Source: Pseudodesulfovibrio sediminis (GTDB lineage: Bacteria; Desulfobacterota; Desulfovibrionia; Desulfovibrionales; Desulfovibrionaceae). Taken from it: a DNA stretch of 64,000 nucleotides. This document shows, in pieces, positions 34,881 to 46,500 of this stretch (within the stretch, counting starts at the first letter, position 1; the number at the start of each line of letters is the position of its first letter). The stretch covers positions 1,249,001 through 1,313,000 of the forward strand of contig NZ_AP024485.1 in assembly GCF_020886695.1 (NCBI RefSeq). The letters are read 5' to 3'. A program made the translations under genes and the position numbers. The notes below the pieces were generated by a model, which saw nothing but the letters and a program-made list of their open reading frames with translations, was not told the DNA's origin and did not search any database.

Positions 34881-36986
34881 ATGTCCCGAGGGCTTAAGAA
34901 GGTAATGGCCGGTCTGATGGCCGGACTTCTGGGCGCGGCCCTGGCCATAGGGGCGCTCTCCCTGAACCTGCTTGAGTCTCTGGAAGCTGTGACCTTTGAC
35001 CTGCGCGCACGAGTACTTTCCAGGCCGGGGATTTCCACGGACGACATACGCATAATCCTACTGGACCAGAAATCTCTGGATTGGTCCAAGGAGCAATTCG
35101 GCCTCGGCTGGCCGTGGCCCAGACAGGCCTATGTTCCACTGGTTGATTTCTGCCGGGAGGCCGGTGTGGCCGCTCTTGCCTTCGATGTGGTCTTCACCGA
35201 ACCGTCTGTCTACGGTGTAAACGATGATGCGGCCCTGGCCGACGCGTTCAAAAAGATGGGCAGGGTCACCCTGGCTGCCGACTTTGCCCGCAAAGACGGC
35301 TCTGCGACCGCATGGCCGGACTACATCCCTGCCCCTTTATTCCCCCTTGCCGGTGACACGACCCTGTACACATCCCCTGTGGCCACCTTTCCGATCCAGG
35401 ATCTGGCCGTGGGCATTACCGGGGTGGGCAACGTCAACGTCTCACCGGACGCGGACACCATCTATCGACGCATCCCGCTTTTGATCAAATTCGATGACCG
35501 CTATGCCCCTTCGCTGCCCCTTTCTGCCGCGCTCATGGCAGAACCCCTGAGTATCACCCTGGCCCCGACATCCGTGACCATCGGTTCCACCCCCATTCCC
35601 GTCACCAACAAGGGCGAAGCCATACTCAACTATAGAGGTAAAAATGCGTACAAGGCGTATAGCGCGGCCTCGATCATGGAAAGCGGCATGCGCATGGCCG
35701 ATGGACAGGAATCCCTTGTTGATCTGAATGATTTCACGGGGAAATACGTTTTCTTCGGCTTCTCGGCCACAGGGCTCTTCGACCTGCGCCCCACTCCGCT
35801 CGGCGGCGTCTCTCCCGGTGTCCTGATCAATGCCACAGCTCTGGACAACATGCTCTCAGGCGACTTCATGTATCCCATGGAACTCCGGGTCGACATCCTC
35901 ACCACCATACTCTTTGCCCTGCTCGCAGGACTCAGCGTCACCCTGTTCCGCAACCTCTGGCTCACCATAGCGGCCTCCGGCGTCACTCTCGCCCTGCCCG
36001 TGGGCTTTGCCATGGGCACCTATTACTATGGTATATGGTCCGGCATGGCCGTCCAGCTCGCCAGCTGTTTTACCGCGCTTTTCCTTGCCGGAGCCATCAA
36101 ATATGCCACCGAAGGTCGCCAGAAGCGATTTATCAAATCCGCATTCAAACAGTATCTCAGCCCCAAGGTCATCGACCAGCTACTCGCAAATCCCGACAAG
36201 CTGACACTGGGAGGCGAGCGACGCGAATTGACCATTTTCTTCTCTGATCTCGAAGGGTTCACGTCCATCTCCGAAGGATTGAACCCGGAAGAACTGACCA
36301 GCGTACTCAACGATTACCTGACCGCCATGACCAACATTATCCAGAGTACGGGCGGCACGGTGGACAAGTATGAAGGCGACGCCATCATAGCCTTCTGGAA
36401 TGCTCCAGTGGACCAGCCTGACCATGCATTGCGCGGCGTTTGTGCCGCGTTGGACTGCCAACAGAAACTGGCGGAGATGCGTCCCGAACTTTTCAAAAGG
36501 ACCGGCAAGTCATTCCACATGCGCATAGGGCTGAACACAGGTCCAGCCGTAGTGGGCAATCTCGGCTCCCACGACCGATTCGACTACACCATGCTCGGCG
36601 ATTCAGTGAATCTGGCAGCACGACTGGAGTCGGTGAACAAGCAGTTCGCAACCTACACGATGATCTCCAGAGCCACTCTGGAACAATTGCATGGCAAGGT
36701 GCCGGTCAGAGAACTCTCGTGTCTCCGGGTTGTCGGTAAGGATCAGGCGGTCGTCGTCTACGAACCCATGACGGAAAAGGACTACGAAGAGAAAAAGGAA
36801 GTGCTGCACATCTTCTCACGAGGTCTGGAGCATTTTTATGCCGGCGACTTTGAAAAAGGGAGGGAAACATTTGCCTCTATCGCCGAAAAAGACCCCGCCG
36901 CGAGCCGGTATGAAGCTAAGTGTCGGATGCTGGCAAAAAATCCCCCCTCCCTTTGGGACGGTGTCTGGAGCATGACAAGCAAATAG
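34881..36986 (+). CDS. CHASE2-domain class III adenylate/guanylate cyclase
   Basis: Membrane cyclase of 701 aa. After an N-terminal membrane anchor come an extracytoplasmic CHASE2 domain (about 35-325, with I-I-L-L-D-Q-K-S-L), three closely spaced membrane helices (about 335-410) and the cyclase domain (about 440-620). F-S-D-L-E-G-F-T and K-Y-E-G-D-A-I carry both metal Asp and the purine Lys; Y-T-M-L-G-D-S-V-N-L-A-A-R carries Thr, Asn and Arg. All catalytic positions are intact. The ATG at 34881 has GGAGG 9 nt upstream; a GTG at 34875 is also possible. Third gene of the SH3-M48 operon. Confidence 0.92.
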   Translation: MSRGLKKVMAGLMAGLLGAALAIGALSLNLLESLEAVTFDLRARVLSRPGISTDDIRIILLDQKSLDWSKEQFGLGWPWPRQAYVPLVDFCREAGVAALAFDVVFTEPSVYGVNDDAALADAFKKMGRVTLAADFARKDGSATAWPDYIPAPLFPLAGDTTLYTSPVATFPIQDLAVGITGVGNVNVSPDADTIYRRIPLLIKFDDRYAPSLPLSAALMAEPLSITLAPTSVTIGSTPIPVTNKGEAILNYRGKNAYKAYSAASIMESGMRMADGQESLVDLNDFTGKYVFFGFSATGLFDLRPTPLGGVSPGVLINATALDNMLSGDFMYPMELRVDILTTILFALLAGLSVTLFRNLWLTIAASGVTLALPVGFAMGTYYYGIWSGMAVQLASCFTALFLAGAIKYATEGRQKRFIKSAFKQYLSPKVIDQLLANPDKLTLGGERRELTIFFSDLEGFTSISEGLNPEELTSVLNDYLTAMTNIIQSTGGTVDKYEGDAIIAFWNAPVDQPDHALRGVCAALDCQQKLAEMRPELFKRTGKSFHMRIGLNTGPAVVGNLGSHDRFDYTMLGDSVNLAARLESVNKQFATYTMISRATLEQLHGKVPVRELSCLRVVGKDQAVVVYEPMTEKDYEEKKEVLHIFSRGLEHFYAGDFEKGRETFASIAEKDPAASRYEAKCRMLAKNPPSLWDGVWSMTSK

Positions 36987-37568
36987 TCTCTCGCTTCTCC
37001 CTCTTTCTGTCTCCTGCCGTACCAGCGGTTTTCTACTGGTGGCCAGTCCACCACACAATATACTGACATAATCGAATATTACCCAATTCTAAAAACGCCT
37101 TTGCAGACAGCGAATGCGTGTTCAGCAGTGACCTTTCAGGGACACGAAATCACGCCTATCGTCTCGACCACGTACGGGACTCCACTTTTTGTAGTCTTTT
37201 TCAGGCGCAAAAAAAGCGAAAATACTTTTTCACTCACGGACAGTTATTTTTAACTCGATAATCCAGATAATTACGATCTGACATCGGTATAAAAAAACTG
37301 AGGATAACTTTTCTCTAGAAAAATACTTTTCAACAGTTATTTGTGTAAAACTTTGACTAATCAGATATAAACACTGAAAATCACGGCATTGAATTTCGCA
37401 GTCCTCCTCGACACTCCCTGTGCTCTCATTCCCGTTATCCACATACTAACAACCTGGATTAACAACTCTTTTTGCCGTTGACTAAAAACACGTAGATGAA
37501 TATATTCTAGTGTAAGTTAACGAACTCGTTTTTTATATTGCTTAATATAACCTTTTCTGGAGGACACC
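36987..37568 (+). other. AT-rich regulatory region upstream of the giant adhesin
   Basis: About 580 bp without a gene, increasingly AT-rich towards the adhesin. It contains the promoter at 37479 and a 6-bp inverted repeat TATATT-GCTT-AATATA (37535-37550) in the leader. No terminator with a T-run is obvious after the cyclase gene. Confidence 0.6.
37479..37507 (+). promoter_or_regulatory. Sigma-70-like promoter of the giant adhesin
   Basis: TTGACT (37479-37484), 17 nt, TATATT (37502-37507), about 60 nt before the start codon. Confidence 0.65.
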
Positions 37569-40500
37569 ATGGCTGACCCAAAGACCCCTACACTGCAAGT
37601 ATCCCTTCCGGGATCGGGCAAGACAACGACGTATCAACTCGCAGCAGATACGCCTGTCAAGTTCGACTTCGACATAAGTGAGGCCTCTTTTGCAGGCGAA
37701 AACGGCAACCTTGTCATCACCCTTGAAGGCGGTGGCACTATTGTTCTTGAAGGATACCAGGATCTCGCCGAGTCTGGTGCCCTTCCCACGTTTGAACTCA
37801 TGAACGGCGAGCTGGTAGCCGGCGACGTCTATCTCTTTGCTTTTCCCGACACACAGACAGCCGACGATGTTGAAACCGCAGCAGACGGTGCAACAGGCGG
37901 TTCCGGTGCAGGCGCATACTCTGACGATGCAGGCTCCCTGGGAGACGGCATTGACGCGTTAGGCGGCCAGGGCGACGCATATGCTCGCACAGCATTCAAC
38001 ACCCTTGACCCCACTGGAGGCAACCAGGCCCCCATTGCCAATGACGACTTCAACGAAGTCACCGAAGAAGGCGATCCGGACTTCAATATGGAAGAGCATG
38101 TCCAGTTCGTCGAAGGCGGCGAGTACCAGGGCGGTGAGTACCAGGGCGGTGAGTACCAGGGCGGTGAGAATACACACGAACCCTCTGGAGATTTCTTCCA
38201 GACCGACGATGACGGCTCCGGCTTTTTTGTGAATTACCCCAACCCTGAACAGACCAACGAGATCATCGAGGGCAACGTCATCCTGGGTGACGAGAACGGT
38301 GGCGTGGCTGACACGGACGTCGACCACAACATCGATCTCCTCAAGATGAGCACCATTGATTACGACGGCGTCGATCACAATGGCGAAAACCCCGGTGCTG
38401 AAGTTGTGCCCGAAGGCGGCAGCGTATCTGTTGAAGGCAAGTACGGGACTCTGACCATCAACTCCGATGGTTCATATACATATGAATTGGACCAAGCGCT
38501 CGCAGACGAACTGAATGAAGGCGACGTCTTTGATGAGGTCTTCAACTACAACATCGTCGACCCCGAAGGCGCTGTGAGCAACACCGCTCAATTGACTATT
38601 TCGGTCTTCGGTTCCAACGACATGCCCGTAGCGGTTGCCGATCACAACGTTACTGCAGTTGAAGTCGGTGACTCCTCAGCCTACGAACTGGCTGCTGATG
38701 TTGATGACGCCGAGCTCGGCTCCGTGACCATTCACGGTGGTGAAGGCGCAGTGTTCGCCCAGGGCGGCGAAGGTTATGACTACACCGAAAGCGATTTCAC
38801 CACTGTCACCGGCAACGTCCTCGCGGGCGATGACATGGGCAGCGGCACGGATTACGATCCCGACTCCGGCGATCAGCCTGACGGCGTTTCCCTGTTTGTC
38901 ATGGGCGTTTACTCGCATGGCACCTATGATATCGATATCGAAGAGCCCAACGAAGTCGGCGGCGAAGTCGCAGACGGCCAGACATACGACGTGGCCGAAG
39001 CCGCTGGCGCAGTTTCCGTCGACGGCCTTTACGGCACACTGACCATCCAGCCTGACGGCAGCTATACTTACGAACTCTATACGCCGGATTCAAACCCGGA
39101 TCAGTACCCCAATCTCGATGAACTGAATTACGACAACCCCGGTACCGACCAGTTCACCTATGCAATCATGGATGACTCCGGCGCACTGGGCTACAGCTAC
39201 CAGAATCTGACATTCACGGTAAACGGCGCCAACGACAAGCCCGTTGGCTACGCTGACGAGAATTCCATTGAGGAATTCGGCATCAAGAATGGTGACGGCG
39301 AAGGCACCGCCGCAATCGTTTCCGGCAACGTCATCACCGGCGAATCCGCAGGCGACGTGGCTGACGACGATGTGGACAACACCGAGATGTTCGTTCACTC
39401 GGTCATTTCCCAGAATGACAGCGGCACCCTGTACACATCTGACGGCGATCCCGACAATGTTGACTCCATGGACATCGAAGGCGAATACGGCACCCTGACC
39501 ATCCACGCCGACGGTTCTTACGAATACGAACTGCACAACGACGCTGAGAATGTTCAGGCTCTGAACGAAGGCGACAATCCCACTGACGTCTTCACCTACA
39601 CCCTGACCAACACATATGACGACGGCGTCTTCAGCGAGTCTGCAACCCTGACAATCAACGTCATCGGTTCCAACGACAACCCCGTTGCCGTGGCAGACAC
39701 TAACGCCTTCACCGAATCCGTTGATGATGAAAGCGCGGCCATTGTGGAAGGCAACGTACTTGCCGGCGACGCCGACACCGGAGCCGGAGCCGACACGGAC
39801 GTGGACAACGTTCTTGCAGACTTTGAAGTCACCGGCATCCAACAGACCGGTGGCGTGGAGCCCACTGACACCATGGGCTATGATTACGCCTTGCAAGGTC
39901 AGTTCGGCACTCTTTATATGAATGTAGATGGTACGTACAAGTACGTGGAAGATGCCAATGCCACAGACTATCTGAATAACGACGACGAGGTCGTCACTGA
40001 TGTATTCAACTACACCATGACTGATGGTGAAGCGGTACACACAGGTTTCGATACCTCCACCCTGACCATTACCATTACCGGCGCCAATGACGCTCCGGTT
40101 GCTCATGCCGATACCAACGCCTTTACCGAATCCGTAAACGACGATCCGGCGGCTTCTGTCAGCGGCAACGTGCTCGCAGGTGACGACGTCACCGGAGCCG
40201 GAGCTGACACCGACGTGGACAATGTCCTTGCCGACTTCACCGTTACCGATGTTACCAGCAACAATACTGACAACGAGGCTGAGACCAACACCAACGGCTA
40301 CGACTACGTCTTGAACGGCCAGTACGGCACGCTGTACCTGAATGCTGACGGCTCCTACGAATACGTGGAAGACCCTGACGCCACCGACCCCCTGAACGTA
40401 GGCGATGATCCGGTCACCGACACCTTCACTTACACCATGTCCGACAACCAGGACGGCGACCCCAAGACCGCATCCTCCACGCTGACCATCACCATCGACG

Positions 40501-43500
40501 GCACCAACGACGCAGCCATCATCACCGGCGACGACGCCGGCAGCATGACCGAAGATATGGATGTGACTGCCGCCGGTTTCCTGACCGACAGCGGACAGCT
40601 CTTCGCGTCTGACGTCGACAACACGGACAACCTGTTCCAGGAAGACGAGATTGTCGACGATCAGGGCGGCACGTTCACCATGAACGCTGACGGCACATGG
40701 TCGTATGAAATCAGCAACGCCAGCGTCCAGCACCTGGGCGAAATCGACGGCGTGAACGACGGCTTCACCAAGGACTTCACCGTCAAGTCCACCGATGGCA
40801 CCGAACACACCGTGACCGTGGTGGTCAACGGCGAGAACGATGCCCCCCTGGCTGCGGACTTCACTGTCCAGGGTAACAACTTCGGCGAACCAATCGCCAT
40901 CGACTTCGACGTGGCCCCCGTGACTGACGTTGAAGACGACTACAGCACAACTGACGACCTCGACACGTCCATACTCATCACCAGCCTGCCCGAAAGCGGC
41001 ACGCTCTACTACGATGGCGTGGAAGTCACTGATACAGACATCCAGAATGGCACGACGTTCGAGGATCTCGACAACTTCACCTATGTTGGTGACGCTCCTG
41101 CAAGCCAGGGCCTTCTGCTTGGTTCCCGCATTGCGGAAGATGCCGGACTGGATACCTGGGGCGAGCGAGTAAACAAGTCCACCCGCGTCATGGAGTTCGA
41201 CTCTGATGGCGACGGTACTCCCGATACAACTATCACTACCCATATCAACCAGGGAGCCCTCAAGGTCTTCCACGACCAAGCCGGTCACATTGACCACGGG
41301 CTTGCCAACAAGGACCACAGCGGCCTTGATGCCGGTGAGACTTTGACCATCGACTTCGGTGGCAAGGATGTCTCCTCTGCCGAAATCGGCTTTGGCGGGT
41401 TGGGCGGATACTTTGATGACAACTCTACTCAGGAAGCGTTTGCTACCTGGGAAGCCTATGACGATGGCGTGCTGGTTGCTTCAGGCACGGTCAATAACGA
41501 GACCATGACCTGGACCGTTGGCGACAATTCAGGAACCATTGACAACGGAGATGGCGACACCTTCCAGTCCCTGGTTCTCGACCAAAGCATCCTCGATGGC
41601 GCAGCCTTTGACCAAATCGTGTTCGGCACCACCGAAGACGATGCAAGAGACTGGAACGCCAACTGGGAACTGCAGTATGTGGATGTCGAGTTTGCTCAGT
41701 CGGACTCCTTCACGTACCGCCCTGTTGACAGCGAAGGCCTGGACAACGATGGCGATCCTTATGTGGTCACTATCGATGTGCTGCCCGGCGCACTCAACGA
41801 AGATCCGACCGCCGTTCTGGACGCAAAGACTGTCAATGAGCCGAATCTTGACGGCCTCGACTCCTCTGTAAGCGACAACGTACTGTACAATGATATCGAT
41901 GCCGACAACACTCCCGGCGAAATGTCCGTAACCGAAGTCACCTTCGGCACCACCCATGTCGACTTCGTCAACGACAAGGTTTCCGGCGACGCAGTCATCA
42001 ATCCCGATGGCACTGCGACCATCACTGGCGTACACGGCAACCTGGTCATCGGCTCCGACGGTGACTACACCTACACGGCCACCGATGAGACACTGCCCGA
42101 AGGCGCAACGCCTACCGAAACCTTCACCTACACCATGACTGACGGCGACACCGTGGACAACGACCCCGTTGCCCAGAGTGCTGACCTGGTCATCACCGTG
42201 AACGGCATCAACGATGCTCCGACCATCGAGGCCGCAGCTCAGGAAACACCGTTCGTGGAAGCTGGCGATGCAAGCGAACAGGATCTGTACGCAAGAGGCG
42301 ACGTTGACTTCAATGATGTCGACCTCAACGATGAAATCGACATCTCCTCCGAATACAACGATGACATCAGATGGTCCGGTGGCGAGCTGAACTCTGATAT
42401 GATTGCAGCACTGACCGGTGGCACCTTCACGGCAACAGCCACTGCCCAAGCCGCCCCTGGTTCCACAAGCTGGACCTACGACGCTCACAACTTGGACCTC
42501 GATTTCCTGGCCGAGGGCGAGTCCATTACATTCAGCTATAACATCAAGGCAACCGACAGCGCAGGCGCTACCGATTCCGATACTGTTACTATCACCATAA
42601 ACGGTTCCAACGACGGTCCGGTTGCCATCGATGATCACTTCGGTGAAGGCGATGACACTGATCCCACCGTGGTGACCGTGCTCACTCAGGACGCTGTCAG
42701 CGATGTTCATTCCCTGAACCTTGCCGATCCCGATGGCGACGGGTCAGTGACCTTCTCCGCCTTCACTGGCGATCCGACCGCCGACATGACCACTTGGTCA
42801 GAGTCCGAACTCGGTTCTGAAAATCGTGGATCCTTCAGCGCCATCGGCGTTGCAGACAACAACAATCAGGAAGTCGATGGCGACGAGATCCTGCACCTGA
42901 CCCTTGATAATGGTCCGGCTCAGTCCGTAACATTGACCTTCGAAGCCCTGTTTAACAACGCGAGTGAAACTGAAGGCGCCTTTGTTCAGGCTTACGACAG
43001 CGAAGGGAATGCTCTTGGCGATCCCATCTTTGTTCAAGCGACTGCTGACGGCAGACCAACAATCACTCTGGATGTCTTTGAGCAACAGTACGACCAGCCC
43101 ATCGCTGAAATCGCACTGTACTCCGATGATAATCACCAGACCGACTTCCTCATCCACGGTGTGGAATACGAAACCATGGGCGAAGTGGATTACATCTTCT
43201 ACGAAGACCAGAACGAAAGTGGGACCAACCCCATCGTCATCGAAGCAGACGACATCCTCGTTAATGACACTGATCCTGAAGGCGACGCTCTGCACATCGC
43301 AAGCGTTTCCGCAGTGCCCGGCGGCCACGGCACCCCTGTGCTTGTCACAGACACCAACGGCAATGTTACCGGCGTCCAATTCGACGCAGATCAGGACTTC
43401 TATGGCACCGCATCCTTCGAGTACACCGTTTCCGACGGCGACCTCACCGATACTGCGACGATAACTCTGTATATCCACCCGGTGAACGATGCGCCTGTGG

Positions 43501-46500
43501 CGGCGAATGACGTCAACTCCGGCCTTGAAGACGGCAGCGTCTCCGGTAACGTGATCGACGGCGACGCCAGCCATGTGGGCCAAGATACCGACGTGGACGG
43601 CGACAGCCTGTCCGTGACCAAGTTCACAGTTGATGGTACCGAGTACAACGCAGGCCAGACCGCAGAGCTTGACGGCGGCGACCTGGTCATCAACGGCGAT
43701 GGCTCCTATACCTTCACTCCGGATGCCAACTGGAACGGCGATGTGCCCACCGCGACCTACACGATCACTGATCACAACGGTGGCACCGACTCTGCCGACC
43801 TCGACATCACCGTCACCCCGGTAGAAGACCCGACCAACATTACGGCTCATGACAACGGCTCCGTACTTGAAGACAACCCGACTGACCTTGTTGGAGACAA
43901 CCTGGTCACCACCGGCAACGTGACCTTTGAGGACGCAGACGGCAATGGTGCCATGAGCACCACGCCCACCTGGCTCGGCGGCACGGATGAAGACGGCAAC
44001 GCCCTCTCCGGTCCGATCGGCAGCTTCACCATGAACGCCGACGGCGAGTGGACCTTCACGGTGGACAACACCTCATCCACGGTCCAAAATCTGGATACCG
44101 ATGAAAGCATCACTCAGAACTTCCAGGTGACCACTGCCGACGGTAATGATACCGAAACCATCACCGTGACCATCAATGGTGAGGACGACAACGCAGCTCC
44201 AGTAGCTGTCCCGGATCTGTATGACAACACTCCCGACAGCGACACCTTCGGCTTCAACGTTGTTACGGAAGGCGGCATCAACGTCTCCACCAACCCGTCG
44301 AACTACCTGCTGATCGTTGATACCTCCGGTTCCATGGAGCCCAACAGAATGACGGCGGCCAAGGATGCCCTGAAGGATATGCTTGAAGATCTGCAGGACA
44401 GCCTTGCTAAAGGCGTTTCCACCACTGTCGGTATCATCGACTTTGATTCCAATGTGGTCCAGGATACGTTCATTATCACCGGAACGGCTGGCGATGTGGA
44501 CAGTGGCAGTGTCTCCGCCGGATACACTGACGCAATCGCATTCATCAATACCATGAAAGGATATGGAGTCAATGAAGGCACCAACTATACAGCGGCAATT
44601 GATGCCGGTATTGACTGGGTAAATGCTAACCCTGGTAACACACAAGCAGTCTTCATCTCAGACGGCAGCCCGAATGAAGGCGGAGGAGCTTGGAGGAGCG
44701 ACAGTCAAGCCCTTGGAAATACTGATGGCGTTCATCTGACCGCTGTTGGCATTGACTATGCCAACGACAATCTGGTCATCATTGATGAAGACGATTCCCC
44801 GATAACCATCTCATCGGGTCAATTGGGCAGCCTGCTGTCTAATATAGTATCCCAGACTGTGACGCCAAACACCACGGCTTCCGGCAACGTGCTGGATAAT
44901 GATTACGACACGGACAATGTTGCTCCGGTCGATGCAAACCATGGCCTTGTTGTCACGGAAGTGGCGCTCGGAGAAGATGCCGACACAGGCTTCATTGAAC
45001 TCTCCGACACTACTGGCGACGACGCGGATACGGCAATCCTCACCGGCCAATACGGTACTCTGACCATTCACACGGATGGTTCCTATGAATACACACCTGA
45101 CACGGCAGCAGCCGACGCCCTCAACGGCGGCGAGACTGAGACCGAGTCATTCACCTACACGGTCGCTGATAGCAACGGCGCGACTGACACGGCCACGGTC
45201 AGCTTCCTGATCAATGGCTCCAATGATGCACCGATTGCGATTGACGATAGCTACACCGGTATTGTTGTAGGCCACACTGATACGGATCTGGTGACAGACA
45301 ACTTCAACCTCAGTGGAACGCCGACTACATACAGCGGCAATGGTATCTCGATCTCTACGAACAACGGCTATCTCGTCGATATAGATGGTGATTTGGGCGT
45401 TCATTGGGGATGGTTCGATCGTGACTCCATCAACAATGGAGACAAGGTCCGCATCGATGTAACTGACTCCCAGGGAACCGACGAAATGCAGATCAAGTTT
45501 ACGACTGGTCATGATACTCACACCAATGACTATGCTGCATTCGATGGCAACGACGATGCAAAGATCAAGGTTCACTATGTTGGTGGTGGAAAGAAGACCT
45601 ACAACATAGACTCGGACGATCTGGTAAATGGGACGTATACATTGACAGGAACCGCGAGCAAGAACATCGATTGGGTCGAGGTTGAGGCTCCTGGAGGCAA
45701 TGACGACTTCACCATTGAATCCGTTACGATTGCAGCTTCAACCGCCACTCTCGACGACCTCGGCCCCAATGTCGCCAACGGCGAAGCCGTTGGCAACCTC
45801 CTGGACAACGACTGGGATGTGGACAATGGAGACAGCATCCATGTCACCGACATAGATGGAACAACCGTTGCCGACAATGGCGATACGACCATTGATGGTG
45901 ACCACGGCACCCTGACTATCGATGCGGACGGTAACTGGTCCTACGACCTCGATGACGACTTGTCGTCTCTGACTTCCAGTACCACCGAGCACTTCGATTA
46001 CACTGTGACTGACAGTCATGGCGCAACCGACACTGCAAGCCTCGATATCCCGCTCCATGTCGATCCCAACGTGGTTGATACTGCCCACGAAACCGATGTC
46101 AACGGCATAACTGAACACCTTATGTCCGGCACCTCCGGAGATGACCTGATCTACATCGCTGATGACGCCACCATGGTCTCACTGGACGATGGCGGTTCTG
46201 ACACAGTGATCATTGATCCCAACTACATCGGTACCGCTGGCGGCGATGTGACCGTCACCGGATTCGAGGGAGACGACAGCCTGATCCTGAACGACCTTGA
46301 CTCCATGTCGATCTCCATCCAGCAGAATGGCAGCGACACTGTGCTGACCATTGACGACGGCAACACTGCTACGAGTGACCCAAGTCTGACCATCACGCTG
46401 GAAAACTACAGTCTCCAGGGTGTTGAAGCTCATGACCTGCCGGCACATATGGATATCCACGGCGACAGCGAGTCTCTGGGAAGTCTGATTCAGGCAATCA

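Noticed and set aside
39090-41318. 742-codon open frame on the minus strand inside the giant adhesin
   Set aside because: It is a mirror of the adhesin's biased codons (GAC, GGC, ACC), has no ribosome binding site or recognisable domain, and lies wholly inside a certain gene.
38000-46000. CRISPR-like or satellite array
   Set aside because: The periodicity is that of protein domains of about 100 residues (VCBS type) with diverged DNA, not short direct repeats with spacers.
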